48,626 bases of DNA from contig JAFGLZ010000216.1 of the NCBI GenBank assembly GCA_016927755.1, positions 1-48,626 of the forward strand, written 5' to 3'. The notes below the pieces were generated by a model. That model had not been told where the DNA came from and did no database searches. It worked only from the letters and a program-made list of their open reading frames with translations. Below, piece by piece: positions 8,406-16,992 of the stretch. The position numbers and the translations under genes were made by a program. Origin of the DNA: Phycisphaerae bacterium (GTDB lineage Bacteria > Planctomycetota > Phycisphaerae > UBA1845 > JAFGLZ01). Positions within the stretch are counted from its first letter, which is position 1. Each line of letters starts with the position of its first letter.

Positions 8406-10583
8406 ATGAGAAGCCTCTTGCCCTCTGTTCTGAGCTTGACGGTACTGGCGAATTCGGGATGGGCCGCCCTCTGGCCGTCGGAGAACCTGATCGACAATTA
8501 CGGGTTCGAGATGGGCAAGGCCAGCAAGGTCACGAAGTGGTACCTCACGAGTGGGGAAGGCGCGAAGAACGAGTACTCCTTCGAGCCCTCTGCCGGCAAG
8601 GACGGCTCGCGAGCCCTGAAGCTCGGTAAGATCGAGGGGGACTTCACACTCGAGACCGGCTACCGCCGCCTGCCTCCGGGCTCGAAGAGCGCATCGTTCG
8701 AGGTCCACGTCAAGCTCATTGACTCGAGCCCCGTGCACATCCGCATCCACTGGTTCTCGGAAACGGGCGGATCGATTGTCGCGACGAGCCGCAGCGAACC
8801 GATCTCCGGCAGCCGCGATTGGACTCGCCTCGCCGTGACGGGTGACGTACCGCCTGGGGCGAACTGGATCCGGTGCGCTATTCGTGCAAGCGATCATTCC
8901 GGTGTGGCCTTCGTCGACGACGCGTGCGCCCGAACCATGACCGATGTCCCTCCGCCGTTGGACGTCCTCTGCAATCAGGTGGGCTACGCCCCCTCCATGC
9001 CCGTGAAGATCCTGGTGCAGTCGAGGGCAGACGTGACGGGGGGCGGCACGTTCCGCGTCATCGACGCGAGCGGGAAGGAGGTCCGCAGGGGCAAGCTTTC
9101 GTCCGCCGGCTCGATTCCCGTGTGGGAGAAGCACTACGCCGTCGCGACCGTCACGGGACTCCCGTCGGCAGGCGGGTACCGCGTCGAGGCCCGCGCAGCC
9201 GGGCTGACGGGCACTTCTTATCTTTTTTCGGTCGGCGCGGACATCCTCAGGCGAAAGACGGTCGGACCCGCCGCGGAGTTCTATTACTACCAGCGATGTG
9301 GCTGCGAGGTCCCCGGCTGGCACAAGGCCTGTCACATGGACGATGCGCGCCTGCCCGACGGCACGCATAAGGACGTCACCGGCGCCTGGCACGATGCCGG
9401 AGACTACAACAAGTACAACAGTTGCGGGTTCGCCGCGCTCAGCGTCTATGCCCTGGCCTACGCTCACGAGCGAGCCGGCAAGATCATGGATGAACATGCC
9501 CGGTCGAAGGGAGTGCCTTCGGCCCTGAAAGAGGCCGCATGGGGCGCCGATTGGCTCTTGAAGATGCAGGATGAGGCCACCGGCAGGCTCTGGGGAAACG
9601 TCTACATGGGGCGGAAGAAGACGGCGCTGTTTTGGGCCCCGCCTGAATACGAAACAGACAACAAGCCCGGCACGGCGGACGACCGGCCATTGCTCGGCCG
9701 GCCAAAGGAAGGGAACCACAGGAACCAGGGAGCCGCCGCCGCCCTGGCGCTGCTCGGCAGGTTGACCAAGAACGAACGATACGTTCAGGCGGCAAAGCGC
9801 TTCTACCATGCCGTTACCGATGCCGAGAGGAACGGCGAACTGCCGTTTGCCCTGATCGCGTGTCTCGAGCTCGAGAAGGCGCTTCCCTCCGCCGGGTATG
9901 CCGCGGAGGCCAAGACCCATGCCCAACGACTACTCGATCGACAGATTCAGTCGGGCAGATACATGGGCGGCTTTGCGCACGCTCCCGGCGGCAAGACGCC
10001 CAACATGGGATGCACCTACCTCGGGCTCGAGGCGGCCGCCCTCTCGCTCTATGCCCTGGCTCACGGGGATGACCTGGGAATCCGCAAGGCCCTCATGGAC
10101 TACCTCAGCTTCTCTCGGCGCCTCGCCGATAACCCCTTCAAGATCAGCAAGCTGGTGCAGGGCGGCGAGCCGGTCTTCTTTCTTTCCGTGCCCTGGGGCA
10201 CACATCACGTCGCTCAGAACACGATGTATCTCATGCAGGCATGGGCGCTCACCTGTGCGTGGAAGTTCGTCAAGGACGACGACTTCCTCTCTCTTGCCAC
10301 GAAACAGCTCGACTGGGTGCTGGGACGGAATCCGTTCGCGCTATGTATGATGGAAGGCCAGGGGACCTTCAACCCGCCCGTGTACCATCACAGGTACTTC
10401 ACCATCCCGGGGCATCACAGGGGGGCCGTACCGGGCGCCGTCTGCAATGGTATCGCCAGGAGACAGCCCGCTCCCGACAAGCCCTTGTTTGACATGCGTA
10501 CCAACACCATCCCCCAGTTCGAGACCAACGAGCCCTGGCTTCCCCACAACGCCACGTATCTGCTTGCCGTATCGAGCCGGTGA
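8406..10583 (+). CDS. GH9 endoglucanase-type hydrolase with CBM and Ig-like domains
   Basis: A 725-residue secreted protein built as signal peptide (about 1-20), a CBM4/9-like jelly roll (about 25-180, beginning NLIDNYGFE), a CelD_N immunoglobulin-like domain (about 190-285, beginning LCNQVGY), and a GH9 (alpha/alpha)6 barrel. The catalytic motif DAGDY carries D330 and D333, the water-activating pair. The late PVYHHRYF, PGAV and ETNE motifs complete the active site, with E709 as proton donor. The family cuts beta-1,4-glucans such as cellulose or mixed-linkage glucan by inversion. All key residues are present. The gene ends the four-gene glycosidase run. Confidence 0.92.
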   Translation: MRSLLPSVLSLTVLANSGWAALWPSENLIDNYGFEMGKASKVTKWYLTSGEGAKNEYSFEPSAGKDGSRALKLGKIEGDFTLETGYRRLPPGSKSASFEVHVKLIDSSPVHIRIHWFSETGGSIVATSRSEPISGSRDWTRLAVTGDVPPGANWIRCAIRASDHSGVAFVDDACARTMTDVPPPLDVLCNQVGYAPSMPVKILVQSRADVTGGGTFRVIDASGKEVRRGKLSSAGSIPVWEKHYAVATVTGLPSAGGYRVEARAAGLTGTSYLFSVGADILRRKTVGPAAEFYYYQRCGCEVPGWHKACHMDDARLPDGTHKDVTGAWHDAGDYNKYNSCGFAALSVYALAYAHERAGKIMDEHARSKGVPSALKEAAWGADWLLKMQDEATGRLWGNVYMGRKKTALFWAPPEYETDNKPGTADDRPLLGRPKEGNHRNQGAAAALALLGRLTKNERYVQAAKRFYHAVTDAERNGELPFALIACLELEKALPSAGYAAEAKTHAQRLLDRQIQSGRYMGGFAHAPGGKTPNMGCTYLGLEAAALSLYALAHGDDLGIRKALMDYLSFSRRLADNPFKISKLVQGGEPVFFLSVPWGTHHVAQNTMYLMQAWALTCAWKFVKDDDFLSLATKQLDWVLGRNPFALCMMEGQGTFNPPVYHHRYFTIPGHHRGAVPGAVCNGIARRQPAPDKPLFDMRTNTIPQFETNEPWLPHNATYLLAVSSR

Positions 10584-10772
10584 CGCCGTGATTCCTCGAC
10601 GAATAGCGATCCTCAGGTGAGACGGCCCGTCAATGATAAGAGAATTCGTTGGGGCGGGGGGGCGATTGTCGGCTCGACGCCCTCGGCTTCCGCGAGTATC
10701 TTGGTGTGGCACTCTACCGAACCGGCGAGGTCGTTTCGGCGAGTGCGACCGCAGTCGAGGTGAGAATTAGAC

Positions 10773-10928
10773 ATGCATAAGAAGGCCAAGAGGCAATGGA
10801 TCGTGGTGATCGGGGTGGCCCTGATGTTGCTCGCCATGGTCGTCTACGTCCTTTCCATGGATGAGGAGGTCCAGCCGACCGAGGGCAGTGGGACGCCGCC
10901 GGGCGCCGTCGATCAGGGCGATCGATAG
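10773..10928 (+). CDS. 51-residue single-pass membrane protein
   Basis: A short frame not overlapped by any longer gene. It has a basic N-terminus (MHKKAKRQW), one hydrophobic helix of about 20 residues (VVIGVALMLLAMVVYVLSM), and an acidic, Pro- and Gly-rich tail (DEEVQP onward). This layout predicts N-in, C-out insertion. A GAGGTGAG ribosome site lies about 9-12 bases upstream. It precedes the cardiolipin synthase gene by 57 bp on the same strand. I recognise no named family. Short membrane proteins of this general layout occur in planctomycete genomes, but that is from memory. Confidence 0.6.
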   Translation: MHKKAKRQWIVVIGVALMLLAMVVYVLSMDEEVQPTEGSGTPPGAVDQGDR

Positions 10929-10985
10929 GCCGGAAGTTGGTTGCCAACCACCTGGGACCAAGGGCAGCCACGATCGGACAAGCGG

Positions 10986-12374
10986 ATGCTTTCCTGGATA
11001 CTCACGCACGTCGCGCTGATTCTCGGATTTCTCCTGGCCGTTCTGGTCATCGCACACATGCTTCGGCAGAAGCGGTCCCCGTCCGGGACGATCGCCTGGC
11101 TTCTCGTGATTGTGCTGTTGCCGTACGTGGGCGTTCCGCTCTATCTGGCGCTCGGCGGGCGGAAGATGAAGCGTCGCGCCGAGAGCAAGCGCGATCTGGA
11201 GCTTCTCGCAGGCGAAGGCCGACTTGTTTCCGAGTGCTCATCGATCGACCGTCTCCTTCGTACTTTCGGCATTCCCGGCGCGACGGCCGGCAACCGGCTG
11301 GCGCTCTGTCAGGACGGCGAGGACGCCTACGCCCGCCTGGTGGACCTTATCGAGAGTGCATCTCGTTCTATCCACGTCGCGATGTTCATTCTCCATCCCG
11401 ACGAGGTGGGCACGGACATCCTCCAGCGCCTTGCGAGAAAGGCGGGGCAGGGCTTGGAGGTCCGACTGTTGCTGGACGGCGTGGGATCTTTGCACACGAC
11501 GCGTCGGTTTCTGGCGCCGCTTACGGACGCTGGCGGGCGCGTAGAGTTCTTCATTCCAGTCCTGCACAGGCCGTGGCGTGGTCGGACGAACCTACGCAAC
11601 CATCGAAAGATCGTTCTTGCCGACGGTTGCCGAGCGATGGCCGGGGGCACCAATATCGCCGGCGAGTACATCGGGCCGGTGCCGAAGCCGGGTCGATGGC
11701 GTGATCTGTCCTTTGTGCTGGAGGGTCCAGCCGCCGGCTACTACTCGGAGGTGTTCCGGCTCGACTGGGAGTTTGCCGGCCGAGAGCGCCTTGAGCCCCT
11801 CGCAGAGTTGCCAGGACCCATTGGCGGCGATGGTGATGGGAGCGTGGTTCAGGTCGTTCCTTCGGGGCCGGACGTGCCAGGCGATCCGCTCTACAGCGCG
11901 ATCCTGTCGTCCGCCTTCGCGGCGACGGAGCGTCTCTGGATCGTCACGCCGTATTTCGTCCCGGACGACGCCCTCGCCCAGGCCTTGGCACTTGCGGCGC
12001 ATCGGGGCATCGACCTGCGGATTCACGTGCCGGAGACGTCGAATCATCGCATGGCTGACTATGCGCGAGGCCCGTATCTTCGAGAGATCCAGGCCGCGGG
12101 GGGCGAGATCCAGCTCTACACGAAGGGCATGGTCCACGCCAAGATCGTGCTGATGGACGACGTTGTGGCCATGATCGGCTCGGCGAACCTGGACATGCGG
12201 AGCTTGTTCTTGGACTACGAGGTCATGAGCTTGGCCTACAGTCGTCAGGACATCCGGGCCGTCGAGGACTGGATCAGGCGGCTGGAGACTGACTCGCGAA
12301 TCGGCGTGGACGACGTCGGGGCGTTGCGTGATCTCTGGGAGGGCGTCGTTCGCATGGTCGCGCCTCTCCTGTAG
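10986..12374 (+). CDS. cls: Cardiolipin synthase, phospholipase D family
   Basis: A 462-residue membrane enzyme that condenses two phosphatidylglycerol molecules, or phosphatidylglycerol with another donor, to cardiolipin. Two N-terminal transmembrane helices (about 4-25 and 34-53) are followed by two PLD domains. Both HKD motifs are intact: H206-x-K208-x4-D213 and H384-x-K386-x4-D391. Each is followed by the usual G-[GS]-x-N segment (GGTNIAGEY and GSANLDMRS). The ATG at 10986 sits directly before the first helix, although its ribosome site is weak; a TTG at 10941 would add 15 residues. The 51-residue membrane protein lies just upstream and may share its transcript. Confidence 0.9.
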   Translation: MLSWILTHVALILGFLLAVLVIAHMLRQKRSPSGTIAWLLVIVLLPYVGVPLYLALGGRKMKRRAESKRDLELLAGEGRLVSECSSIDRLLRTFGIPGATAGNRLALCQDGEDAYARLVDLIESASRSIHVAMFILHPDEVGTDILQRLARKAGQGLEVRLLLDGVGSLHTTRRFLAPLTDAGGRVEFFIPVLHRPWRGRTNLRNHRKIVLADGCRAMAGGTNIAGEYIGPVPKPGRWRDLSFVLEGPAAGYYSEVFRLDWEFAGRERLEPLAELPGPIGGDGDGSVVQVVPSGPDVPGDPLYSAILSSAFAATERLWIVTPYFVPDDALAQALALAAHRGIDLRIHVPETSNHRMADYARGPYLREIQAAGGEIQLYTKGMVHAKIVLMDDVVAMIGSANLDMRSLFLDYEVMSLAYSRQDIRAVEDWIRRLETDSRIGVDDVGALRDLWEGVVRMVAPLL

Positions 12375-12401
12375 CTGCTATGCAGGGCACGTCTGGCGCC
12401 T

Positions 12402-13748
12402 TTACTGCGGCGTAATTCCATAGTCCACAACCTGGGCGTGGACCTCGAAGGGCTGGGTTCCCTTGTAGGCTTTGAGATAGAGCCGGGCGAGCCCGCCGGG
12501 CAGTTCCGGATTCGAGTGTATCCTGGCGGTGATATCGCGTCCCCACTCCGGGTAGTCTCCGTAGGCGCGTAGATCTCGGACAGTGCAGTCCAGCGACTTG
12601 CCCTTGACTGTCAAGCGTTCGTTCGGCGACTCCTTAACGACAGCCTTCGGATCGGTTCGAGGATGGTCTTCCGGACGGATCCATGCGTCGGCTATGAACT
12701 GCCGCGGGACGGGCAGAGCCTGCGGTCCCTGGTCAAGGGTGACGGAGTCTCGTTGGATGACGATCTTGTCGGGGTGCTTGGTGACGAGCTTGGCCGTCAT
12801 ACGGACACGTCGGCGCTGGCCGCCGACGACTTGATATCCCTCGGCCGCGGTCCAGGTCCCGACGCCGAACTTCTCCCAGCGGGCGTAATCGGGGTTCCTG
12901 ACCATTCCGGCCGGGGCGGTTGTGGGTCGCGCTGCCATACGCGTGGTCTCCATGACCAGCGGGGCGACGTAGGCCTGGACGAACCTCGAGCTGACCACGT
13001 CGGTATGCCCCCCGCCGTACCCATATCGTTCGAACTCGGGTCTCCAGGCGATGCGGACGACTTTCGCGGCATAGAGCTTACGTGTCTCGGCCGAGGCGCC
13101 ACGGGGGAGTCGAAAGCCCCGCAAGCCGGCCGAGGGGGTCTCGCCGCCCGCGCGATCCGCGGTGCCGGAGATGGGCACGAGGAACTGGAGCACGTCGTCC
13201 CTCTCGGACGTGAATACGTAGAGCTTGCCGTCGATACGCTGGAGGGCCTTGGTCAAATCATAGTCGTTGCTGACCGAGGAGGAGAGCAGCACGACGTTGT
13301 CGACTGGATAATCACTCGGGAGCGCCTCCGCGGCGTAGAGGGCCACGGCGGTTCCGGCCGACAGGCCCATGACGTTCACGGGTGCCTCGGGATAGTCCTG
13401 CGAATACCCCTTGATTCTGCGTGCCAGCTCCGAGGCTTTCGTCTTCTTGTACCAGACGGAGGCGTTCTGATCGGCCCAGACGCCCAACCTCGTTTGCCAG
13501 ACGAACACCTCGCCCGCGCCGGAGTAGCCCGCGTCGATGAGTCCCTGTCTTACCCCTCGAGACCAGTTGGCCAGCAGCCCCGCCCCGCCGGCGCCGTCGA
13601 GGTAGTAGACGTAGCCCCTGGGCAGGCGCTCTTGCCGGTCGGGGGATGTCATCGAGCAGCCATAGCTGGCAAGCGTGGATGCAAGCAGACCGATCAGAAC
13701 GACGCCCACGGGTCGGACCGAGCCACGAGTTCCAGGCATTATACTCAT
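12402..13748 (-). CDS. Alpha/beta-hydrolase-like lipoprotein
   Basis: A 448-residue exported protein. The N-terminus has a hydrophobic segment ending LASYGC, a plausible but imperfect lipobox. The central part looks like an alpha/beta hydrolase: a YYLDGAGG strand-turn and a nucleophile elbow GLSAGT with the presumed catalytic Ser, then a late GGGHTD that may supply the His. About 170 C-terminal residues form a separate region that I do not recognise. AAGGAGTG eight bases before the ATG fixes the start. A hairpin lies just upstream of that ribosome site. The gene is convergent with the cardiolipin synthase gene, with a 27 bp gap. The substrate is unknown; an esterase or lipase role is only inferred. 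Confidence 0.6.
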   Translation of the reverse strand: MSIMPGTRGSVRPVGVVLIGLLASTLASYGCSMTSPDRQERLPRGYVYYLDGAGGAGLLANWSRGVRQGLIDAGYSGAGEVFVWQTRLGVWADQNASVWYKKTKASELARRIKGYSQDYPEAPVNVMGLSAGTAVALYAAEALPSDYPVDNVVLLSSSVSNDYDLTKALQRIDGKLYVFTSERDDVLQFLVPISGTADRAGGETPSAGLRGFRLPRGASAETRKLYAAKVVRIAWRPEFERYGYGGGHTDVVSSRFVQAYVAPLVMETTRMAARPTTAPAGMVRNPDYARWEKFGVGTWTAAEGYQVVGGQRRRVRMTAKLVTKHPDKIVIQRDSVTLDQGPQALPVPRQFIADAWIRPEDHPRTDPKAVVKESPNERLTVKGKSLDCTVRDLRAYGDYPEWGRDITARIHSNPELPGGLARLYLKAYKGTQPFEVHAQVVDYGITPQ

Positions 13749-13761
13749 GGATCACTCCTTG

Positions 13762-13785
13762 GATTCGGTCGGGGCTCGCCGAATC
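13762..13785 (-). promoter_or_regulatory. Inverted repeat in the leader of the hydrolase lipoprotein gene
   Basis: GATTCGG (13762-13768) and CCGAATC (13779-13785) form a seven-pair hairpin with a ten-base loop. In the leftward transcript it ends two bases before the AAGGAGTG ribosome site. It could stabilise the mRNA or affect translation. It lacks a U tract, so it is not a terminator. Confidence 0.35.
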
Positions 13786-13829
13786 GTGTGGCAGAGGTTG
13801 TGTGCTGAGCAGTAATCACGGCTCGCGAA

Positions 13830-13859
13830 TTGCGTCTTACGCCCGCCGAGAGGCATAAT
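13830..13859 (+). promoter_or_regulatory. Possible promoter of the GH78 gene
   Basis: TTGCGT at 13830-13835 and CATAAT at 13854-13859 are separated by 18 bp. Transcription would start near 13866 and leave a leader of about 138 bases before the preferred GTG. This argues against the in-frame TTG at 13830 being the translation start, because that codon lies inside the -35 element. Confidence 0.4.
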
Positions 13860-14003
13860 ATTGCGGTTCCGGCGGGGACGTCCAATGTTTTCCGGGACGA
13901 AAACGGGCGTTCTTGGCATGAATCAGACGCGGGGATGGCATCTTGTTCGTTCCCTAAGGTGTTGTTGTCGCCTTTGGGGGCTTGTTGCGAGGGAGCCGGC
14001 ATC

Positions 14004-16688
14004 GTGGCAGAGAACCGTAGCAGTCTACCGGTCGCGCTCGTGTATGTGGCGGCCGGGGTGTTCAGTGCGCTCTTGGCGGCGGGGGAAGTAGCGCCTCGGC
14101 GCGCCGGCAAGACGGGACCGGGCCGCTCGCTCGTACCCGGCCAAGTGGAGGCGATCCGAATGAGTGAGGATGTCAGCGCGCGGTATCGGCCCTACGTCAT
14201 GAATCTGACGCCCGCCCAGTGGATCTGGCTGCCGTCGTCACGGACGTTGCCCAACACGTTCGTGCTCTTTCGGAAGGAGCTGATGCTCGATGCCGCCGTC
14301 AAGAAGGCGACGGGATGGATCACGGCCGACAGCCGGTATCGCCTGACGGTCAACGGTGAGCGTGTCCAATGGGGTCCGGCGCCGTGCGACCCGCGTCACC
14401 TCGACGTCGACCCGTTCGACGTGGCGAAGCACCTGAGGCCGGGCAAAAACGTCATCGGGGTGGAGGTGCTCTACTACGGCATCGGCGAGGGGACGTGGCC
14501 GGCGGGCAAACCGGGGCTGCTGTTGAGCCTCAAGATCGAGCAAGAGGGGGGCAAGACTGAGCAGATCGTTTCGGACGATTCGTGGTCGTGCCGTGTGGAT
14601 CGTGCGCACCCGCCGGGTCGGGCCAAGCGGTGGTTCCTCCGGGCGTTGCAGGAGGTCTTCGACGCGAGGTTGCATCCAGTCGGTTGGGATACGCCAGCGT
14701 ACAGGCCGGACGAGGAGTGGGTTTCGTCCGCGGTGATCGGCTGTCCTGCGGACAAGCCTGCGGCGTGCGCAGGTCACTGGACGACGGACACGATCGACTC
14801 GGCCAACCGTCAGCGGAGTGACCTTCGAGCGAGGCAGATTCCGCTCGTCCGCGAGTCGAGGGTGCCGGTGGCTCGTCTGGCCGACTCGGGCCGGATCGTG
14901 TGGCGGCGCGATCCGGACGACTGGTTCGACTTCCGCATGCCCGGGGCATTCGAGGCGAAGCGCGATGCCTCGGCTGTCGAACAGGGACAGGGGGTTTGGC
15001 GGCTGAGCGCGAGTGGAGACCCGCGGATCGGCACGGTCGTCACGTTCGAGCTGTCGGAGCAGGTCGTCGGGTTTCCGTACTTCACGATCGAGGCGCCGGG
15101 CGGGACGGTCGTCGAGCTGATGGTTCAGGAGGCCCACGAGCCGGCTAAGGTCGCTTGGATGGACAATCACTTCTATGCGTGGAGCCGGTTCATCTGCCGC
15201 GACGGCGTCAATGCCTTCGAAGCGTTCGACTATGAGTCGTTGCGGTGGATGCAGATTCATGTGCGAGGGGTGGCGGGGCCGGTGACGATCCGCGACGTCG
15301 GCGTGCGACGTCGGGTGTTTGACTGGCCGAAGGAGCCGAAGATTCGGTGCGATGACCCGCGTCTGCAGCGACTGTTCGAGGCGAGCGTCAACACGCTTCG
15401 CAACAGCGCGATCGAGACGGTGGTCGACGGGATGGGGCGGGAGCGACAGCAGTACAGCGGCGACTGCGGGCATCAGCTTCATGCTGTCCGGTATGCGTTT
15501 GGCGAGCCGAGGATCAGCGCTCGATACCTCCGGACGTTCAGCGAGGGGCTGACGACGGACGGGTACTTCCTGGATTGCTGGCCCGCGTCCGATCGCCTGG
15601 CGCGAATCGCGCAGAAGCAGGTTGACGGGGCGTACTGGGGCCCGCTGCTCGACCACGGCATCGGCTTCAACTTCGACTGCTGGAACCACTGCATGGAGAC
15701 GGGCGATCAGGAGCCGCTCCGCGAGCCTTATCCAAGATTGCTGAGATTCGCCGACTATCTTCTGTCGATTCGGGACAAGGAGGGGCTGCTGCCTGTGGAG
15801 GGCTTGGGCATCCCGACCGTGTGGATCGACCACGACGCGTACCGGCAGCAGCGGCATAAGCAGTGCGCGTTCAATCTGTACGCGGCGGCGATGTTCCGGC
15901 ACGCTCTGGCGCCGATCTGCGAGCTGTTCGGCGACGGCGATCGGGCGCGTCGATTCGAGGGGATCGGCGACGAGATCCTTCAGTCCGCGGTTCGCCGGTT
16001 CTGGAGCACTGAGCGCGAGCTCTTCGTGGACAACCTGCCGTGGCTGGAGGCCGAGAAGCAGATCCGTCTGAGCGACCGGTCGCTGGCGACCGCGATTCTA
16101 TTTGACCAGTGTCCCGAGGGTCAGACCGGCGCGGGGCTTCGCGCCCTGGCCGACTGCCCGCCCGAGATGGGGCTGTCGTACCCGGCGAATGCCGGCTGGC
16201 GATTGTGGGCGCTAGCCAAGCTCAGTCGGATTGATGTGGTCCTCGATGACTTCCGCCAGCGGTGGGCGACGATGCGTTCGGTGAAGGAGAATAACGCGCT
16301 GCAGGAATGCTGGCATGCCAACTCGGACAGCACGGATGAGTGGAGTCACTGCCCGGTGGCGCCGCTTTATGTCCTGTACCAGGACATCGCTGGCATCCGG
16401 CCAGTCGCCCCGGGGTTCAAGCGCATTCAGGTCCGACCCCAGCTTGGCGATCTGAATGAGCTAGACGTGACGGCACAGGCTCCGGTCGGGGCGATCCGTC
16501 TGACGGCCAGGAGGGAGGGCGACGAGCATAGGGTCGAGTTGACGTTGCCTGACGGGTGTGAGGGCGAGTTGCTGGTTCCGGATGGATCGGACGTGACGCT
16601 CGATGCCGTGCTTCCAGACCATTCGCTGGGGTTGAAGCGTTATCGCTTGCTGCCTGGGAGTCGTTCCACCTTCTCCGTGAAGCGGTGA
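14004..16688 (+). CDS. GH78-type alpha-L-rhamnosidase
   Basis: An 894-residue secreted protein predicted to remove terminal rhamnose from pectin-like or other rhamnosides. The order is signal peptide (about 1-30), N-terminal beta-sandwich domains with the WITADSRYRLTVNGE segment typical of rhamnosidases, an (alpha/alpha)6 barrel, and a C-terminal beta-sandwich beginning after PVAPGFKRIQVRP. The barrel motif reads DGMGRERQQYSGD, in place of the common DCP-x-RERLGWTGD, so the active-site loop is altered but the core R-E-R and G-D remain. The GTG at 14004 was chosen because GGGAG lies eight bases upstream and a signal peptide follows directly. An ATG at 13935 is the alternative. Confidence 0.8.
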   Translation: MAENRSSLPVALVYVAAGVFSALLAAGEVAPRRAGKTGPGRSLVPGQVEAIRMSEDVSARYRPYVMNLTPAQWIWLPSSRTLPNTFVLFRKELMLDAAVKKATGWITADSRYRLTVNGERVQWGPAPCDPRHLDVDPFDVAKHLRPGKNVIGVEVLYYGIGEGTWPAGKPGLLLSLKIEQEGGKTEQIVSDDSWSCRVDRAHPPGRAKRWFLRALQEVFDARLHPVGWDTPAYRPDEEWVSSAVIGCPADKPAACAGHWTTDTIDSANRQRSDLRARQIPLVRESRVPVARLADSGRIVWRRDPDDWFDFRMPGAFEAKRDASAVEQGQGVWRLSASGDPRIGTVVTFELSEQVVGFPYFTIEAPGGTVVELMVQEAHEPAKVAWMDNHFYAWSRFICRDGVNAFEAFDYESLRWMQIHVRGVAGPVTIRDVGVRRRVFDWPKEPKIRCDDPRLQRLFEASVNTLRNSAIETVVDGMGRERQQYSGDCGHQLHAVRYAFGEPRISARYLRTFSEGLTTDGYFLDCWPASDRLARIAQKQVDGAYWGPLLDHGIGFNFDCWNHCMETGDQEPLREPYPRLLRFADYLLSIRDKEGLLPVEGLGIPTVWIDHDAYRQQRHKQCAFNLYAAAMFRHALAPICELFGDGDRARRFEGIGDEILQSAVRRFWSTERELFVDNLPWLEAEKQIRLSDRSLATAILFDQCPEGQTGAGLRALADCPPEMGLSYPANAGWRLWALAKLSRIDVVLDDFRQRWATMRSVKENNALQECWHANSDSTDEWSHCPVAPLYVLYQDIAGIRPVAPGFKRIQVRPQLGDLNELDVTAQAPVGAIRLTARREGDEHRVELTLPDGCEGELLVPDGSDVTLDAVLPDHSLGLKRYRLLPGSRSTFSVKR

Positions 16689-16764
16689 AATGTCAGACGG
16701 CCGTGCGTGTGCCGGCGCGTGTGGCGCCTCCGGATGTGTGGGGCCTGCGTCGGTGAATGACCTG

Positions 16765-16793
16765 TTGACGCGGGGGCGGCAAACCGATAGATT
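16765..16793 (+). promoter_or_regulatory. Promoter of the pheL-pheST operon
   Basis: TTGACG (16765-16770), a 17 bp spacer and TAGATT (16788-16793) give a good sigma-70-type promoter. The start is expected near 16800, about 40 bases before the leader-peptide ATG. Its position just upstream of the attenuator supports both calls. The rest of the 16689-16840 interval shows nothing else. Confidence 0.6.
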
Positions 16794-16840
16794 ACATGGG
16801 TCAAGTGAGAATGATGTTGTCTGAGGGCGTATCAAGACCG

Positions 16841-16912
16841 ATGGTTTACGCAAACCCACTGTGCCAGTTCTACTTTAGCGGGCAGTTTCGGTTTGCGCAT
16901 CGCGCGTCTTGA
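16841..16912 (+). CDS. pheL: Phe-rich leader peptide of the pheST attenuator
   Basis: A 23-codon frame, ATG at 16841 and TGA at 16910-16912, encodes four phenylalanines within nine codons (residues 10, 12, 16 and 18, around the FYF and FRF segments), plus two tyrosines. It lies between the pheST promoter and a strong intrinsic terminator. Its stop codon lies inside the 5' arm of an antiterminator. This is the classic layout in which ribosome stalling at Phe codons controls read-through, as for the E. coli pheM leader of pheST. The ribosome site is weak (GAGGG 13 bases upstream). The peptide itself needs no function. The symbol is descriptive. Confidence 0.75.
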   Translation: MVYANPLCQFYFSGQFRFAHRAS

Positions 16913-16961
16913 GGCCCGTCCTGGTAGAAGCATCACAAGAAACCAAGCCGCCTCGAGACGC
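16878..16961 (+). promoter_or_regulatory. pheST attenuator: protector and antiterminator pairings
   Basis: Region 2 (16904-16915, GCGTCTTGAGGC) pairs with region 3 (16950-16961, GCCTCGAGACGC) in twelve continuous pairs, one of them G-U. This antiterminator would consume most of the terminator's 5' arm. A competing protector pairs 16878-16883 (GCGGGC), which lies among the Phe codons, with 16914-16919 in six pairs. A ribosome stalled at the Phe codons covers region 1 and frees region 2. A ribosome that reaches the stop codon covers region 2 and lets the terminator form. All pairings were found by eye. Confidence 0.72.
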
Positions 16962-16992
16962 CAAGAGCGGAGTCCGAGGCGGCTTTTTCTTT
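16945..16992 (+). terminator. Intrinsic terminator of the pheST attenuator
   Basis: Eleven perfect pairs, AAGCCGCCTCG (16945-16955) with CGAGGCGGCTT (16975-16985), close a 19-base loop that can add three more pairs past a bulge. TTTTTCTTT follows at 16984-16992. It lies 97 bp upstream of pheS, with no other gene between. A terminator here makes sense only as a conditional stop for pheST transcription. Confidence 0.85.

Noticed and set aside
13830..14003. Longer N-terminus for the GH78 protein from TTG 13830
   Set aside because: It would begin inside a likely -35 element, and it puts about 58 unrelated residues before a good signal peptide with its own ribosome site.
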